The notes below the pieces were generated by a model, which saw nothing but the letters and a program-made list of their open reading frames with translations, had not been told where the DNA came from and did not search any database. This document shows positions 11,401 through 23,570 of a DNA stretch of 64,000 bases, one piece after another. Both the position numbers and the translations under genes were made by a program. This DNA is from Scytalidium lignicola (taxonomy: Eukaryota > Ascomycota > Leotiomycetes). The stretch is from NCBI GenBank assembly GCA_002812745.2, contig NCSJ02000003.1:186001-250000 (forward strand). The letters are read 5' to 3'. How positions within the stretch are numbered: position 1 is the stretch's first letter; each line of letters starts with the position of its first letter.

Positions 11401-12142
11401 TGATTGATGATATGTCCACATGGGAGCTATAAGTTTTCTGGTTATAATGGAAATCAACGAATTACGACATCTTAATCTAGACGCTCAAGTATCATTTCGA
11501 GTTCTAGATTTCTTACGTCCGCCAGGAGGTGTCACGCCTAAAGCTGAGAAAATGAAAATGGTACGAGGCTAAAACTTAACTAGATCGAGTTTATCTGTCT
11601 ACCAAGTAGATATACTTCCGTCCCGATGTGGCAGATTAAATCCTCTGGTATCATGGTCTAATATTTCGAACATTTATTATTAGGGATCGATTAAACCCTC
11701 CACAAAATGCCAAGACCCCAAAATTATGAGTTTTAGAAGGAACTATGAACATTGTCTCTTGACTAAAAAGTAAAATATCTTTTAATCTTGAAAGGTTTTA
11801 AACTTGTAATTACATAATTTTATTTTATAATTGATTAACCGTTTTGAAAGTATGCATATGGTAATATAAAAGATGTTATATAACTTGATAGTATTAAGTG
11901 AACGTTTTTAAATGGCTTATTAGTTTCTGATTGCTTAGAGTTGTTTCAACAGCGTCTTTTCTCCTTTCCTTCGCCGTCAGGCACACATCGTTGTCAGACC
12001 TGTCCTTACCTTTGGAAGGCATGGAGTCTGACTCTAAGAGTAGAATTTGATTAACTGCACGTCGATGCGATGCGTGGTTGTTGAGTTATTTCTAAAAAGT
12101 CGATTTGGGCGTGCGGAGGTGTTTTTCGGTATCAACACACGC

Positions 12143-12176
12143 GCATCATGCATCGTGCATCGTGCATCGTGCATCG
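12143..12176. repeat. 7-nt tandem repeat (GCATCGT)
   Basis: Three exact copies of GCATCGT and a nearly complete fourth follow an imperfect first copy (GCATCAT). The array sits about 680 nt upstream of ppn1 and may vary between strains. Confidence 0.8.
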
Positions 12177-12350
12177 CAGGCTCCCGTCCTCTCATGCCGC
12201 TGCAACGCCCCTCCTCAGCGCTGATGGCGGTGTCGCGTGAGAGCTGGACATCAAGGTTGATCCGATTTTAGGTCACTTGTCTCATGGCTCTCGTCAGAAG
12301 AAAACATACACGGCCTCTTTCATCCTCCCTCATCTGAGTCAAGCCTTCTA

Positions 12351-12358
12351 CACGTGGG
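12351..12358 (+). promoter_or_regulatory. CACGTGGG element, possible PHO-pathway site
   Basis: The octamer CACGTGGG, the high-affinity core bound by yeast Pho4 (Neurospora NUC-1 recognises the CACGTG core), lies 493 nt upstream of the ppn1 start. Yeast PPN1 belongs to the phosphate regulon. A single match is suggestive only; CACGTG also occurs elsewhere in the window. Confidence 0.35.
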
Positions 12359-12850
12359 ACGAATGATTGGTCCATCAACTCTCCTCGCCGTGGGCACTGC
12401 GGTGGGACGCCCCCAAGCTGACCACAAAAGCGTCGAAAGGGGGCGGTTCCAGACAACACGTCTCTTGTGAAGGAGGGGTGAATTNGGGGGGGGGGTGAAT
12501 ATGACATACTCTCCCTTTTATAAGTAGCACGCAGAAGAAGAAGAAAGATTCTGTTTCTTCATTTTCTCGAATTTCACACATAGCCGCTTCTGTCTTTGTG
12601 CTACTTCGGGCGGGTTGCACGACAAGCGCTGCGACTTGACATCATCAGCGGGTGGCAACCGGGAACGGAAGCGCGTCCGCCCTTGCAGGGAACGAGGCAT
12701 CGAAATTTTGAACGCCAGAACCCTTGCCGATCCTGCCCATCAGCCTTGCGTCACGGGTAGTTGGTTCTTTGCGCAGGACCATTTCTCTCAACTTGCTCAC
12801 TGCACACATACGATGGGAACCAGTTCTTCGACGCCTTGAAACTCTTCGAA

Positions 12851-15039
12851 ATGCGTTCCTGGAGAATTTTGATTGTGGCGTCCCTGCTTCAAACGCTGGT
12901 TGCGTCGCCAATTGACCCAGGCGGACAACAACTTCTCTCGCTTTCGGACCAACAGCCAGTTGCAGTCGAGGCAAAGTCGAGAAAATTGAACGGCCGGTTT
13001 TTACACATAACAGGTACTTTATACTTGGTATTCAAGTACTTCTACAAAGAAAGATACCTAACAAACTTCTAGATACGCATCCCGACCAATTCTATAAACG
13101 CCACTCGTCTGCCGATGATGCTTGTCACAGCGGCTCTGGAAATGCAGGTACATACGGATCCGAGACCTCGGATTGCGACTCCCCTTACGCCCTCGTAAAT
13201 GCCACCTTTAAATGGATCGAGGAAAACCTGAAAGATTCCATTGACTTTATTATCTGGACCGGTGATTCTGCACGCCACGATAGGGACGAAAACTTTCCAC
13301 GAGTCGAGAAAGAGGTTCTGGCCGAAAACAGGTTTGTCGTGGACAAATTTGTTCAAGTTTTTGGCAAGGATTCGAAAGGTGGCTCTGAAGCAGAATTTGA
13401 GATACCGATCATCTCCACATTTGGGAATAACGACATTCTCCCTCACAATATCCTCCTTTCTGGTCCGAATAAGTGGTTCAAAACGTACACAAATATCTGG
13501 GGCAAGCTTATTCCCGAAGAACAGAGGCATGGCTTTGAAAGAGGTGGATGGTACTATGTTGAGGCCATCCCAAATAAATTGGCCGTCTTCAGCCTTAATA
13601 CGCTCTACTTCTTCAGCAACAATGCCGGTACGGATGGGTGCGGCTTGAAATCGGAGCCAGGCTACGAGCATATGGAGTGGCTTCGAGTACAACTCGAATT
13701 CATGCGCCAGCGTGGAATGAAAGTTATACTGATTGGTCATGTGCCACCGGCACGGACAGACAGCAAAAAACTTTGGGACGAGACTTGCTGGCAGAAATAT
13801 ACCCTGTGGCTACAGAGATACCGGGACGTTGTAATTGGTGGATTTTATGGCCATATGAATATCGACCATTTCATGTTTCAAGATACAGAAGATATCAAGC
13901 TCAAGTCTCTAGAAGGAAGCGAGGCAGACCTACGAGTAGCTATGGAAGATGAGATTACGCTGCAGTCTGCTGATGATTATCTTGAAGAACTAAGGCAGGA
14001 CTGGTCGAAACTTCCTAAATCAGCGTTGGAGCTTGATGAGATGAAGGAGGAAAATGATTCCTCCATGGAAGAGATGACTAAGAAGCGCAAGAAGGGTAAA
14101 GGTGGCAAGAAGGGAAAGAAAGGGGGAAAGGGCAAAAAGTCGAAGACAGGTGGTCCATGGGGCGAGCGGTACCAAGTTAGCATTGTTGGTCCGAGTGTTG
14201 TACCGAATTACTTTCCCACGCTCCGAGTCATCGAATACAATATTACTGGACTGGATACGACAGCACTGTGGTCAAATACCCCCTCTACCGGAAACGGGCC
14301 GCATGAAGTGGATTTCCTCTCCGATGAAGGTGAGATGCAACAGTATCTTAGAGACGAAAACGAAGATGAATCTGTACAGGACGACGATACGCCTGGCAAT
14401 GATAAGGACACTGATAGCCAAAAGAAGAAGAAGAAGAAGAAGCATGGCAAACACAAGAAGAAGCCGAAGAACCCAGATCTAAAGCTCCCTGAACCACCGT
14501 CGAAGACTTCACCACCTGGGCCCGGCTACTCGCCACAGACATTAACTCTGCTAGGATATACCCAGTATTACGCCAACCTGACGCATATCAATAATGAGGG
14601 CAGGCACAAAGGAAAGCACGCTAAAGATAAGCCAAAGGAATTCAAGTTTGAGGTCGAATATGATACCTTCACGGATGAGGTTTATAAACTCAAAGATATG
14701 ACCGTCAAGAGTTACCTGCAGCTTGCGTATCGAATGGGTCAAGAAGAGCCATTGAATGGTGACGAAGTTCTGATACAGGAGTCTGATGAAAGAGATGACA
14801 ACGATGAAGAAGAATATGAGATGGAGATCCTTGGCTTAGATGAGCTAGAGGTTAACAATGACGACATGCACGAGCAAAAGAAGAAAGATAGAAGCCGTGA
14901 GCAAGAGCACGAGAAGAACAAAGTCTGGCTACAGTTTTACAATAGAGCATTTGTGGGTACTATAGAAGATGCGAGGTTGGCAAAGTCTACCCCAGCAGAG
15001 TCTACTGCGCCAATAGATTTGCATGATGGGGAATTATGA
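12851..15039 (+). CDS. ppn1: Endopolyphosphatase (Ppn1 family)
   Basis: Two exons (12851-13013, 13073-15039) encode 709 aa. Ppn1 cleaves long inorganic polyphosphate chains inside the vacuole. A hydrophobic N-terminal segment (ILIVASLLQTLVAS) serves as signal or anchor. The calcineurin-like metallophosphatase core is complete: DTHPD from residue 55 (rebuilt by splicing), TGDSARHD at 117-124, FGNND, GHVPP and GHMNIDHF. The SETSDCDSPYALVNATF stretch is typical of this family. Around residues 390-415 (near 14077-14151) and again near 14419-14469 lie Lys-rich low-complexity inserts. The C-terminal third is highly charged. Acid sphingomyelinase-like phosphodiesterases share the fold, but the detailed motifs favour Ppn1. 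Confidence 0.93.
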
Positions 15040-16545
15040 TTGTTTATGTAAACTGCATTTCTGGAGCGGGCAATATTAATGGCATGGTTTAATGCATTAT
15101 ATGTTGATGTTTTATTTAGCGTCGGGCGTTTATTGGGTTATTATGGATGGATGAATGAATGACGGACGGGTTGTGATACCGGAAGATGTTGCTTTTGGAT
15201 ATATACACCGGTTCCCCCTTTTTTGCATTGGNTTTTTTTGTCATGTCATATATGGATTGCATAAGGTGGTTATTGAGATCACATAAAGGATTTCCGAGCC
15301 TGGAATCTAAATTACAGGTTTATTCCTGAACACAATACTTTCCTGTAGCGTGATCAATATATTGAAGTTCTCAGGAGTTGAATAATCTAAGATAAGCGTG
15401 AGACAAACATGCACAGCATAGAGTTGTGAACCTTGAAAGATTTGTATACATTTCTTTTTTGTGAACCCCTTTCAAGTAAATATGGCCATTTAAGTCTGTT
15501 CAATGAAGAAGCTAGTCCACTTGATCTTTTCTTCTCTATGATCTCTTTCCAATTTCATATCTCATAACCCCTTTTCAATGGCTACTATTTTACCAGCACT
15601 CTTCAGCAACTATTGTGATCTTTCCTTAGCATCAGCTATTAAACCTCTGGTACAATTACCTATGGCTGTTAATCTCCGTTGCAAAATGCACCTCATCTTA
15701 ACCTATTCTCCTATAATCAGTGATGGGCAGAGATCTCCAGGTAATTCATATCATGACAATCTCCGTAGTTAGAAACACGGATACATCTCGTAGACACTCC
15801 TATTCACAATAATGTCCAACTAATAACCAACTCCGTAAGATGTCCTTTTGCTAGTGGTGAATTGCTTAGTCGTCGTTCTCGGCGCTGACAGTTATTAACT
15901 TTCGTGGTTGAAGCCCTAAGATATTCCACGTTCCTAATCACCTTCCACGTCGTTGCGACAACGAAGTCCCGTTTCTTCTTCAACTTCCTGGGATGTCAGA
16001 TATTTCCCAAATAGACGTCAATTCTCACAACTCTTAACTACTTTAGCTTGAGCCTCTCAACAGTTTTCTTTTCTGATTAGGTATGAATATTCTCAGTGTA
16101 TCTTTCTCTTCTTTCTTCCATTGAACTTTGATCCATGAAAAGACCTTCACCCAATGGTCCTGAACATAGGTGACGGCTACCGTTCGCGTTTTGTTTTGGG
16201 ATTCAATTCATCACTCTCCATTTTGGTCAACGAGGCCTTGCCTATCAATGGAATCCACTTTGTTGTTGATGACGGATATCCATATTCTTTTCACCATTCC
16301 CTTTATATCTCTGCTCAACATTGTTTATAACGTTATAGAACCTCATGTGATTTGCGCAGAATGCAATCATATTGACTTCTTGAATTCTTTCACTAACAAT
16401 ATCTCTTCTTCCTTAGAGTCATTCATCAAACCATTGCTTCTTATCTTTGAGAACATAGCTCTTTTGCTTTCAAGACGCATATAACGGCAAGCCACATCTC
16501 AGACACCGATGAGAGCTCATAGATGAAAGCTGATCAGTATCAAAG
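15040..16545. other. Intergenic, ppn1 3' flank and promoter of next gene
   Basis: No reading frame here has protein-like character; frames of 64 and 104 codons are A/T- and Ser/Leu-biased without recognisable motifs. It contains an N beside a T run at 15232. Confidence 0.5.
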
Positions 16546-18712
16546 ATGGAAGAAGAACAACCGTCATCGAATATGGAGCATGAGCATGAGCAAGATCAAG
16601 AGCTGGGTTATTGCTTTCGTTGCAACTCAGATGATCATGACTACCTCACCTGTCCCATATTAATCAATGATCCTGCAAAGTCTGCCGATGACAAGGACGC
16701 CAACAATAGTGGTGATCCATCCGGTGGTTTATCACAGAACCCAAATCAAATTCTCACTCAAGAATTTGTACATCCATCTTCGCCTATTTGGTTCCCTCCA
16801 GCAGATGACATCCAGCTTCCAGTTCGTTTTGCCCTCCTTCAACAATGGAGTCGTGATTTACAGAGCTGGGCGGGTCAGCTCCATGAATGGATCAGGCACA
16901 TGTACATCATCTTGGAGAATTATCCCACAGCAACCTTCCAAGAATTAGCGGATCATTCTTTCAAGTTCACAGTTACAGTAATTGACAGCACGGAAGAACG
17001 TCAATATTTAGCAAGAGCTATTCGTGCTACTGATGCTAGACTCCGTCCTAGCCATCCACGATATCCGGCTTCTTCCTGTCCATTTCGGCCTAGTGATGTG
17101 CAAGCGTTTTTCATGGCAGGAGAGAGAGTTGAAGATCAGCTCATATATTTGGCTCAGTTTCTGAGAGACAGGGAGAGGAATAGATTGCCTAGCTACCCAG
17201 GGCTATTCCTAGACAGCATAGCTGAGTCATCTGACTTAGAGCTTGATGAAACACCTATGAGAGCGCGAGATGGACAACATTTCCTGCAAATGCTCCAGAA
17301 TGGGCTTTGTGGTAGAAATATTGAGCGTAAAACCTCTGCACAGGGGCCTCAATCAAGCGAAGTGAAAGCTGATGATCCAAAAAGCTTCGAATCCAACCAA
17401 AAGGGATTGACTCAGAGCGATGTCACAAGTGGCAAATCTGTTGGTGATAGCCGTCCATCTCAAGTCGGAAATGAACCCCGAATGCATAATTTTCCAACTG
17501 CTTCTAGAGTTTCAATCAGCTCGGAAGCCAAAACTATGCAAGGAGAGAAGAAACTCCAGGACAAGGTAACACAACAGATGTCAAGCTCCAAGCCTACTCA
17601 AAGAAGCACAACTCCATGTGATGAAAACGAATTGGATAAGTGTTCTGATACTGGCGACGATGGTGAATGGACTCCTACTCCTGCCCCGAAGAGAGGTGCT
17701 AGAGCTAGGAGTAGCGGTAAGGCGGCACGTGTGAGTAATCCCTACTCATTTTCCTCCATAACATCACTGACACTTCTTGAAGGGCAAGGAAACTGAAAAT
17801 AAGCAGAAGGAATCTAAGCCTAGAGCTAAGCAACCACGTGCTTCAGCCAAATCAGGTCCAGCCTCCAAGTCAGATGGTCCTGCTCCTCGAAAGTCCCGCG
17901 CAAAAAAGGTCCAGAAACCCGTAGAAACAGCAGAAGCCAAAGAGGAGAATGCCCAGGAGGATGATATGGCTGTAGAGCTGTCGGCAGCTATTGACAGAAA
18001 CAAAGATAAGCCGGGATTTTTTGACGCACTAGAAGCCATGGCCAAGAAGGCCAAAAAGGAAGAAGAAGAGAAGCGAATGGCAACTCAAGATAACTCAGGA
18101 TCCAAGGCTTCCACCCTCAAGCGAAAGCACGATAAAATTGGGCCGAAACTTGATCTAGAGAGTATGAAGAAGGAGAAACTGGCAAAGGTCATAAATGCTC
18201 GTCTTGAAAAAATGAAGCGTTCTTCAGCTGATGGTCAAGGTGGCTTTAAAAGTACAAGTGTTAACCAAAGCAAGACCAACGCACCCGAATCTTCTACTGG
18301 GGTTTCTTTCAGCAACTTTAATCAGAATACTCAGTATGGTAGTAACCTTCATGAGAGATCTGATGGTGTTGCGTTGGCACCGAGTGGTGCTCGTTATCCC
18401 TTCGACGAGCAGAGAATGTGGGATTTCTTGAATAATGGACACAGTCAGATACTCGAAGGTTTTCAATATGCCGGCCAAGTTGGTAGCAATACTTACTACA
18501 ATCAAGGAGGAAACGAGGCTATCGACCTGTCTGCTTTCACTTCCCAATCTTCTAATGTTGGCCAGTCTGCTGATCAGATGATTGTTGATAAGAATGATGG
18601 CGAGACGAATGGTGACAAGTGCACGGACGAAGATGAAGTCCAGGATGGAAACTCGATGATGGATGCAGAGATGGGCCAATTTATTGACTTTTCTCCCACA
18701 GTTGAGGAGTAA
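16546..18712 (+). CDS. Zinc-knuckle (CCHC) protein of unknown function
   Basis: Two exons (16546-17730, 17783-18712) encode 704 aa. Near the N-terminus is a single CCHC knuckle, C23-x2-C26-x4-H31-x4-C36 (CFRCNSDDHDYLTC), a fold that usually binds RNA or single-stranded DNA. A Trp-rich helical region follows (about residues 80-190). The rest is low-complexity: Ser/Gln/Pro-rich, then Lys/Arg/Ala-rich stretches around the exon junction that look like nuclear localisation signals, and an Asp/Glu-rich C-terminus. The 52-nt intron joins AAR to GKETENKQ in phase 0. No retroelement Gag, protease or polymerase sequence lies nearby, so this is probably a host nuclear or RNA-binding protein. I cannot name the family. 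Confidence 0.75.
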
Positions 18713-19143
18713 CGTTAAGGAGAGCAAAGGTGATGAATAAATTTCATATTTTTGCCCACTCCAATTTCGCATTGGGTTTTCTGTAACCTATCATGCTGCT
18801 AGATTGATGTCTCAGGCAGCTTCTTTTTCATCTTTTACTTTCGAGATTAGACAATCCCCAAGTTGCGTATTAGTCTGATTGAGCTGAATTTTCAAGTTCA
18901 GTCGATCAACACGCTTGCGTTGATCACTTTTCTCGCTTGTTCGGTCTTCTACAATAGAACACTAGTTCCTAGTAGTTAATCGACTGGTTTTATCAATAGA
19001 TAAGCAATGGGTGTTTTCTGTGAATCTTGTGCTTCAAAAAGACATAATAGTTTAAGCCATTGATATACTCCTAAATAACCTGTAGCCTGCAAGTATCTCA
19101 CCCATAGAAATAGTATTACATAAGTATCGTCATATCATAAACA
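18713..19143. other. Convergent 3' flanks
   Basis: This gap lies between the converging zinc-knuckle and CorA-like genes. It is A/T-rich and I see nothing else in it. Confidence 0.5.
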
Positions 19144-21057
19144 TCATCGGGTATCATTCATGTTTCGAAAAGTCCTTGTTCTGCGAACTAACTGCCTTTT
19201 AGCAGCTAAAACTGTCATTTTGACCCATCCATCCAAAGTTTCAGTAATCCACATCAATAATCTGCTAAAGAAGAACAGGAATATGAAAGAGATGCATATA
19301 ATAACGGTAAAGGAGTACCAGTAGGTTTTTGCAGTATAGCCGTTGGTTAAATCGGGGATCTGGACTGAGAAGTAGCTAGTCATAAGGCTGACGGGGAGGA
19401 AAAGCACGCTCAGTTTGGCTAAGAGAGTAGCTGAGCGTGTGAGGCGAGCTGTAGCCTCAGAATCTTTCTGGGCATTGATATTAAAATACTACACAATATC
19501 AGTTTGGGGCTCAATAGGATGAATGAATCATAAGATACCGTGGAAATTAAAGCATCTTTCTCTTCCAGCATTTCTTGAAAGCCACTTAACACAAGGTATT
19601 GAAGCCGATCTCGCAACCTTTGGAAGCGTCGGGCAGCTGACTTGGAGAGTTCTACGCCTTTGGCCCCGTTGGCATGAAAGCCAAACACCAGTTCATGGTG
19701 TTTGGCTTGATCCAGTATCCGATCTATGAGGTTCTTGTAACCTTCATACATGCGTTGTGAGTCACGTATTTGGCGGCCGAGCATGTGTAGCCTTGGAATT
19801 ATCTTAATATTTGGAGATACATTCGATTTCCTCGTCTATGGCCACAATTAGCAATACTCTGTACAAGTTTGGAAAGTAATCCTTTACCATGTCGCCAATA
19901 ATTGTACTTTGCTGTATAATAAATATTAGTATAATAGGCTCAAAACTAAACAGAAAAAAATTCGTACCAAGTGTTTAAGTCTTATTTTATACGAATCAAT
20001 TGTTGTATAGACAATTCTCCAATCGTCAAACAAGTAATAGAACAGGTTACTTGCAGCCTCGATTCCTACTTTCGATTTGGCACTCTCATCGGAATCTAGA
20101 GCAGGCCGCACAGATTGCATTGCAAGTGGATCGGCAGAGTCACCACGTTTCGAGAGTTGCCTGAGAACGCTCAGAACGTTTTGTCGAATGAATTCTAAGT
20201 CAGGATATCCCTCTGCTCCAGGATCTTCTTGGAAGGTGATCACGGTATCTATATTTTCAATCAGAAAAGATGGCCCCATTGAAAATGAAATGAGAGATGG
20301 AGAGCATGTCGCATACCATCGTCACAAAGTACTAGCCATGACCATAATCGGCCCAATGATCCTTCTCCCTCAGTACTTTTATCTTTTTTTGATCGCTCGT
20401 GCATCCAATTGGCACCTATACATAGAACTTTGGGTGATAATGTTAGTACAGCCTATTTCAACGTCAAAATGATGAACATACAACGGACACCAACATCTAC
20501 GGAATGATAATTTGTCATCTGACTAGCAATGCTATAATGGCTTGCGTTTAAATGGTCAACTGGTTCATTTGACAGTTCGATATCGCTATTTCCCTGCTCA
20601 ATATCCTCCTCCTTGGCAAAGGGCCACGCGTGAGATCTGGCACCATGATGGTCGTCGTTGTGTGAAGCCTTTGAACGTAGTGGTAGCGTCTGAATAATGG
20701 CAAGAAGTCGCGGAGAAAACTTATAATATTTCCCAAGGAACTTTACAATATCCCTCTGACTATCCTTGCTTGGAGCCCATATATTGCTATCACGTAGGTA
20801 GGACCTATCAGTAAATAGATACGAATACAGTTGGATTAGACGGAAAAGACATACATCCATCTCCCAGGCCGAGCGGGCGATCTCTCTGCCTCAAAAATAT
20901 GCTCAATTTGAGGACGGTCTAAATCAAATGCGATTTGAGCCTCCTTCTTCCCAAACTCGACCACAAAGTTGTGAGTGGTTGACTTCAAGGCTCGAGCCTT
21001 GCTCTCTTGATACACCAAATCGTCATCGTAATTTCTAAAGAGGCCTTCTTTGTCCAT
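19144..21057 (-). CDS. CorA-like divalent cation transporter domain protein
   Basis: Seven exons (21057-20855, 20804-20482, 20415-20317, 20248-19968, 19911-19888, 19835-19539, 19488-19144) give 523 aa. Fungal CorA-like proteins of this type have a large soluble N-terminal part and two C-terminal membrane helices. Here the ending shows AQKDSEATARLTRSATLLAK, then LPVSLMTSYFSVQIPDL, a linker (YTAKTYWYSF) and a second strongly hydrophobic helix (VIICISFIFLFFF). The classical GMN signature of bacterial CorA is not present, so magnesium transport is not assured. Exon 5 has only 24 nt. A 52-nt intron at 19836-19887 is required: reading through it meets a stop. All phases close. Confidence 0.8.
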
Positions 21058-21739
21058 GATGAATATAGGTTAGGTTTGATAAGAATAATTGATTGAAGGG
21101 GGAAGACATGCGATGATATTATTTATACTGGCAGCCGCCGGCCATCGCGAGGCTGCGAGAGCTTTGGGGGATCCTTAGACAAATTCTAAGTATTTTTAAC
21201 TAACGCAGCCTGGGCGGCACGGGTGCGCAATCGCGTGGGGACCGGGACCTAACCCACTTCTAGCATAGCCTCAATCCCGTAGCCAGTCAGGGTTCGCCCC
21301 TGGCCTCGAGGTAAACACCAACATGTGATCAGTGTTTCAAATCCGAATCCAATTAACCAGAAGCAAAGATAATCCAACAAATCCATCCAACATAAAATAT
21401 ACAAACCTCCAATTAGATATAGAGCGGTAATGTAGAGATGTTGGAGTTTGCTAATGTGCCTAAGATTGTTGCCAAAAATGCCTTTGGACAATGCATTGTG
21501 AGATGTTAAGGTAACAGGCGTTTAAGTAGGCGTTTTTGATTTTTCCTTGGCAGCCATAATTGGCTCGTAAAAATACATCTTGTTTCTACTGGATTGCAAC
21601 TATTCAAGAATAAACAAACACGAATCATCTCTACTGTCTCTCCCTTCTCGATCTCCGTCCATGCAACTTTTGCATCCGGAAGCACAGTTAAATGGCTTCT
21701 CCTGCCAGCTGTATCATATCTAAGCAACATTTAACCGCC
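21058..21739. other. Intergenic, promoter of CorA-like gene
   Basis: A GC-richer patch at about 21130-21310 contrasts with its surroundings. It contains a TTCG hairpin-like sequence but no tRNA. No gene is seen. Confidence 0.5.
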
Positions 21740-22342
21740 CTAACTTGGTCCACTTGGCTCATAAACCATGAGCAGTATAGCGTTAGGATCCGCAGCAGAG
21801 TGAATCTCTTCCTGAACGGTCGTGAACCCACATTTCTCATACAGAGCCTTCGCAGCTGTATTCGCAGCCTTAACAGCAATGCTCACCGCAAATTCCTTCC
21901 CTAGACTTGCTGCACGGGCCTCCGCAAAGGCAAGGGCTTGCTTTATCAGGCGGCTCGCAATTCCCTGACCGCGAGCTTCGGGATGCGTGAACATGCCATT
22001 GATGCGGAAATAGAGCACTGGCCCTGCGCAAGTCAGACCGTCAGCAATCGCCGTCCATGGGTTCCCAGCTAGCAGAAGCTTATCCAGATCATCATCAAGG
22101 GGACCCAGTATGGTTGATGTGCTGACAATTTCGCCTGACTCTCGAGCAATGAATGTCGTTGCAAGCGGGTTGGAGAGACGTTGGACCCAGATGTCATCTG
22201 TAAAGGCTATCTCTCTTGCGTAAGTAGATGAAAATGCTTCCGGTGACACTTGCAGAGAGACAAGACGAAAGGTTTTAATTTTCTCGACATTCAGTTGTAC
22301 TCCTTCGGGGTCGTGCGGCAATTCGACGATTTCGAGGGGCAT
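21740..22342 (-). CDS. GNAT-family N-acetyltransferase
   Basis: A single exon encodes 200 aa with the whole GNAT fold. The acetyl-CoA binding motif A is visible as MFTHPEARGQGIASRLIKQA, where RGQGIA is the Q/R-x-x-G-x-G/A loop, and motif B follows as ANTAAKALYEKCGF. The N-terminal part (FRLVSLQVSPEAFSSTY and IWVQRLSNP) resembles stand-alone small-molecule or peptide acetyltransferases of fungi. The substrate cannot be told from sequence. It is divergent from the ethanolamine kinase gene. Confidence 0.9.
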   Translation of the reverse strand: MPLEIVELPHDPEGVQLNVEKIKTFRLVSLQVSPEAFSSTYAREIAFTDDIWVQRLSNPLATTFIARESGEIVSTSTILGPLDDDLDKLLLAGNPWTAIADGLTCAGPVLYFRINGMFTHPEARGQGIASRLIKQALAFAEARAASLGKEFAVSIAVKAANTAAKALYEKCGFTTVQEEIHSAADPNAILLMVYEPSGPS

Positions 22343-23570
22343 GATTGTAAAAGTGGACGTTTTGTATTAGATAAATCTGCTATCAAGCATGCGAGGAGCC
22401 AGGAAGAACGATAATAGTTTGGATCTGTCCTGTAAAATAACAGTATTGTAAAGGCAGCTTTGATCTAGAATAATCTCCATCCAGTTGTTTTGAAAGACTC
22501 TAGAAATGAGCTTAAGTATCTAATCTGTTACTGTAATGAATGACTCAAAGGCTAGAGCCATGATTCATAGCGAGTGACCGATAATGCCCCATGTTCATTA
22601 ACAACCAAATCAACCACGTATCACTATATTAGACGCAGATACAATCTAATGTCTGCAGAATGCTGGATATGACTTTGTAATATAATGATCCTTGCCAATG
22701 GTTTACAAAGAGTGCTTCGCATAGGTTTGCAAGGTGCGATGGGATCAAAACTAGGAACTCTTTTATTATACAAAGGAGAATTGAAAAGCAACTCAAATAA
22801 ACATATAGAACTATATTCCAATACGAATAATCTTAGATATTATTATAAGATCTGACTTTTGGTATTTGGATTCCAAGTCTCGAAACCACGCACGATATTT
22901 TCACGTGATTCCTTAAGTTCCCACGGAGAAAGCCGTTGGTCCCGGCCTTGGACGTTTGGGTCTTGCATGGGAAGTTGCGCACGAGACCATATGCGGTGTA
23001 GCATCATCGTAACTCGGGGTTTGTCTTGACGAAGTCAATTTCCACTTCTAAGTTGGCTTTTTAACCTCCTTCCTTCCTCAGCAACTCGCATTTTGAAGAG
23101 ACCTCCTAGAAAAATCCGCCAAGACCCGGTTGAAATACAAAACGGTATTTTATCACATTGCAGATATCAACGCAAACAATCGCTCCACTCGTTACTCGTT
23201 GCGTCCATTTCCCGTCAAATCCGTGTTTGATTGTATATAGCGATCCCGCGCTCCAGAACATAGTCTGCCTCCACTCAACTAGATCTGCAGGTTCATTTGC
23301 AGCAGTTATCGTGGAGCTTCACTGATACTCAAATCCTGACGTTATCACCGCCACTTCAACGTGGACGTCAAAAGGGGCACTTATTGCCAACAGGGTACTA
23401 GGCCATATAGCTTATATCTTGCCTGAGATTAGACAAAGTAAGTGGCTCTGGTGGTAATAGAAGACCAACGATCCTTACTGATATATCGTAGAGATTTGAG
23501 TTGACCCTACACCAACTAATTTCCCACTACACTGTCGGTCGCAAACCCTTTTGATTTTGGATTGTTAAAT
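22343..23570. other. Divergent promoter region, GNAT / ethanolamine kinase
   Basis: This 1.2-kb gap between two divergent genes has no protein-like frame. A 65-codon frame near 22624-22821 lacks motifs. The part after 23000 is pyrimidine-rich in places and is probably the kinase gene leader. Confidence 0.5.

Larger units (their letters stand above)
11401..12850. other. AT-rich stretch and ppn1 upstream region
   Basis: The first 550 bp are strongly A/T-rich with no open frame of note. From about 12030 the base composition rises and this part is probably the ppn1 promoter and leader. It includes a GCATCGT tandem repeat, a CACGTGGG element and an N next to a run of G at 12485. Confidence 0.5.

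Noticed and set aside
19800..19840. Apparent one-base frameshift in the CorA-like gene
   Set aside because: A normal 52-nt intron (19836-19887) with branch site resolves it in phase; kept only as an intron-retention question.
21289..21305. GGGTTCGCCCC hairpin resembling a tRNA T-arm
   Set aside because: The loop does not have the standard TTC position when the stem is paired, and no other tRNA arms are present.
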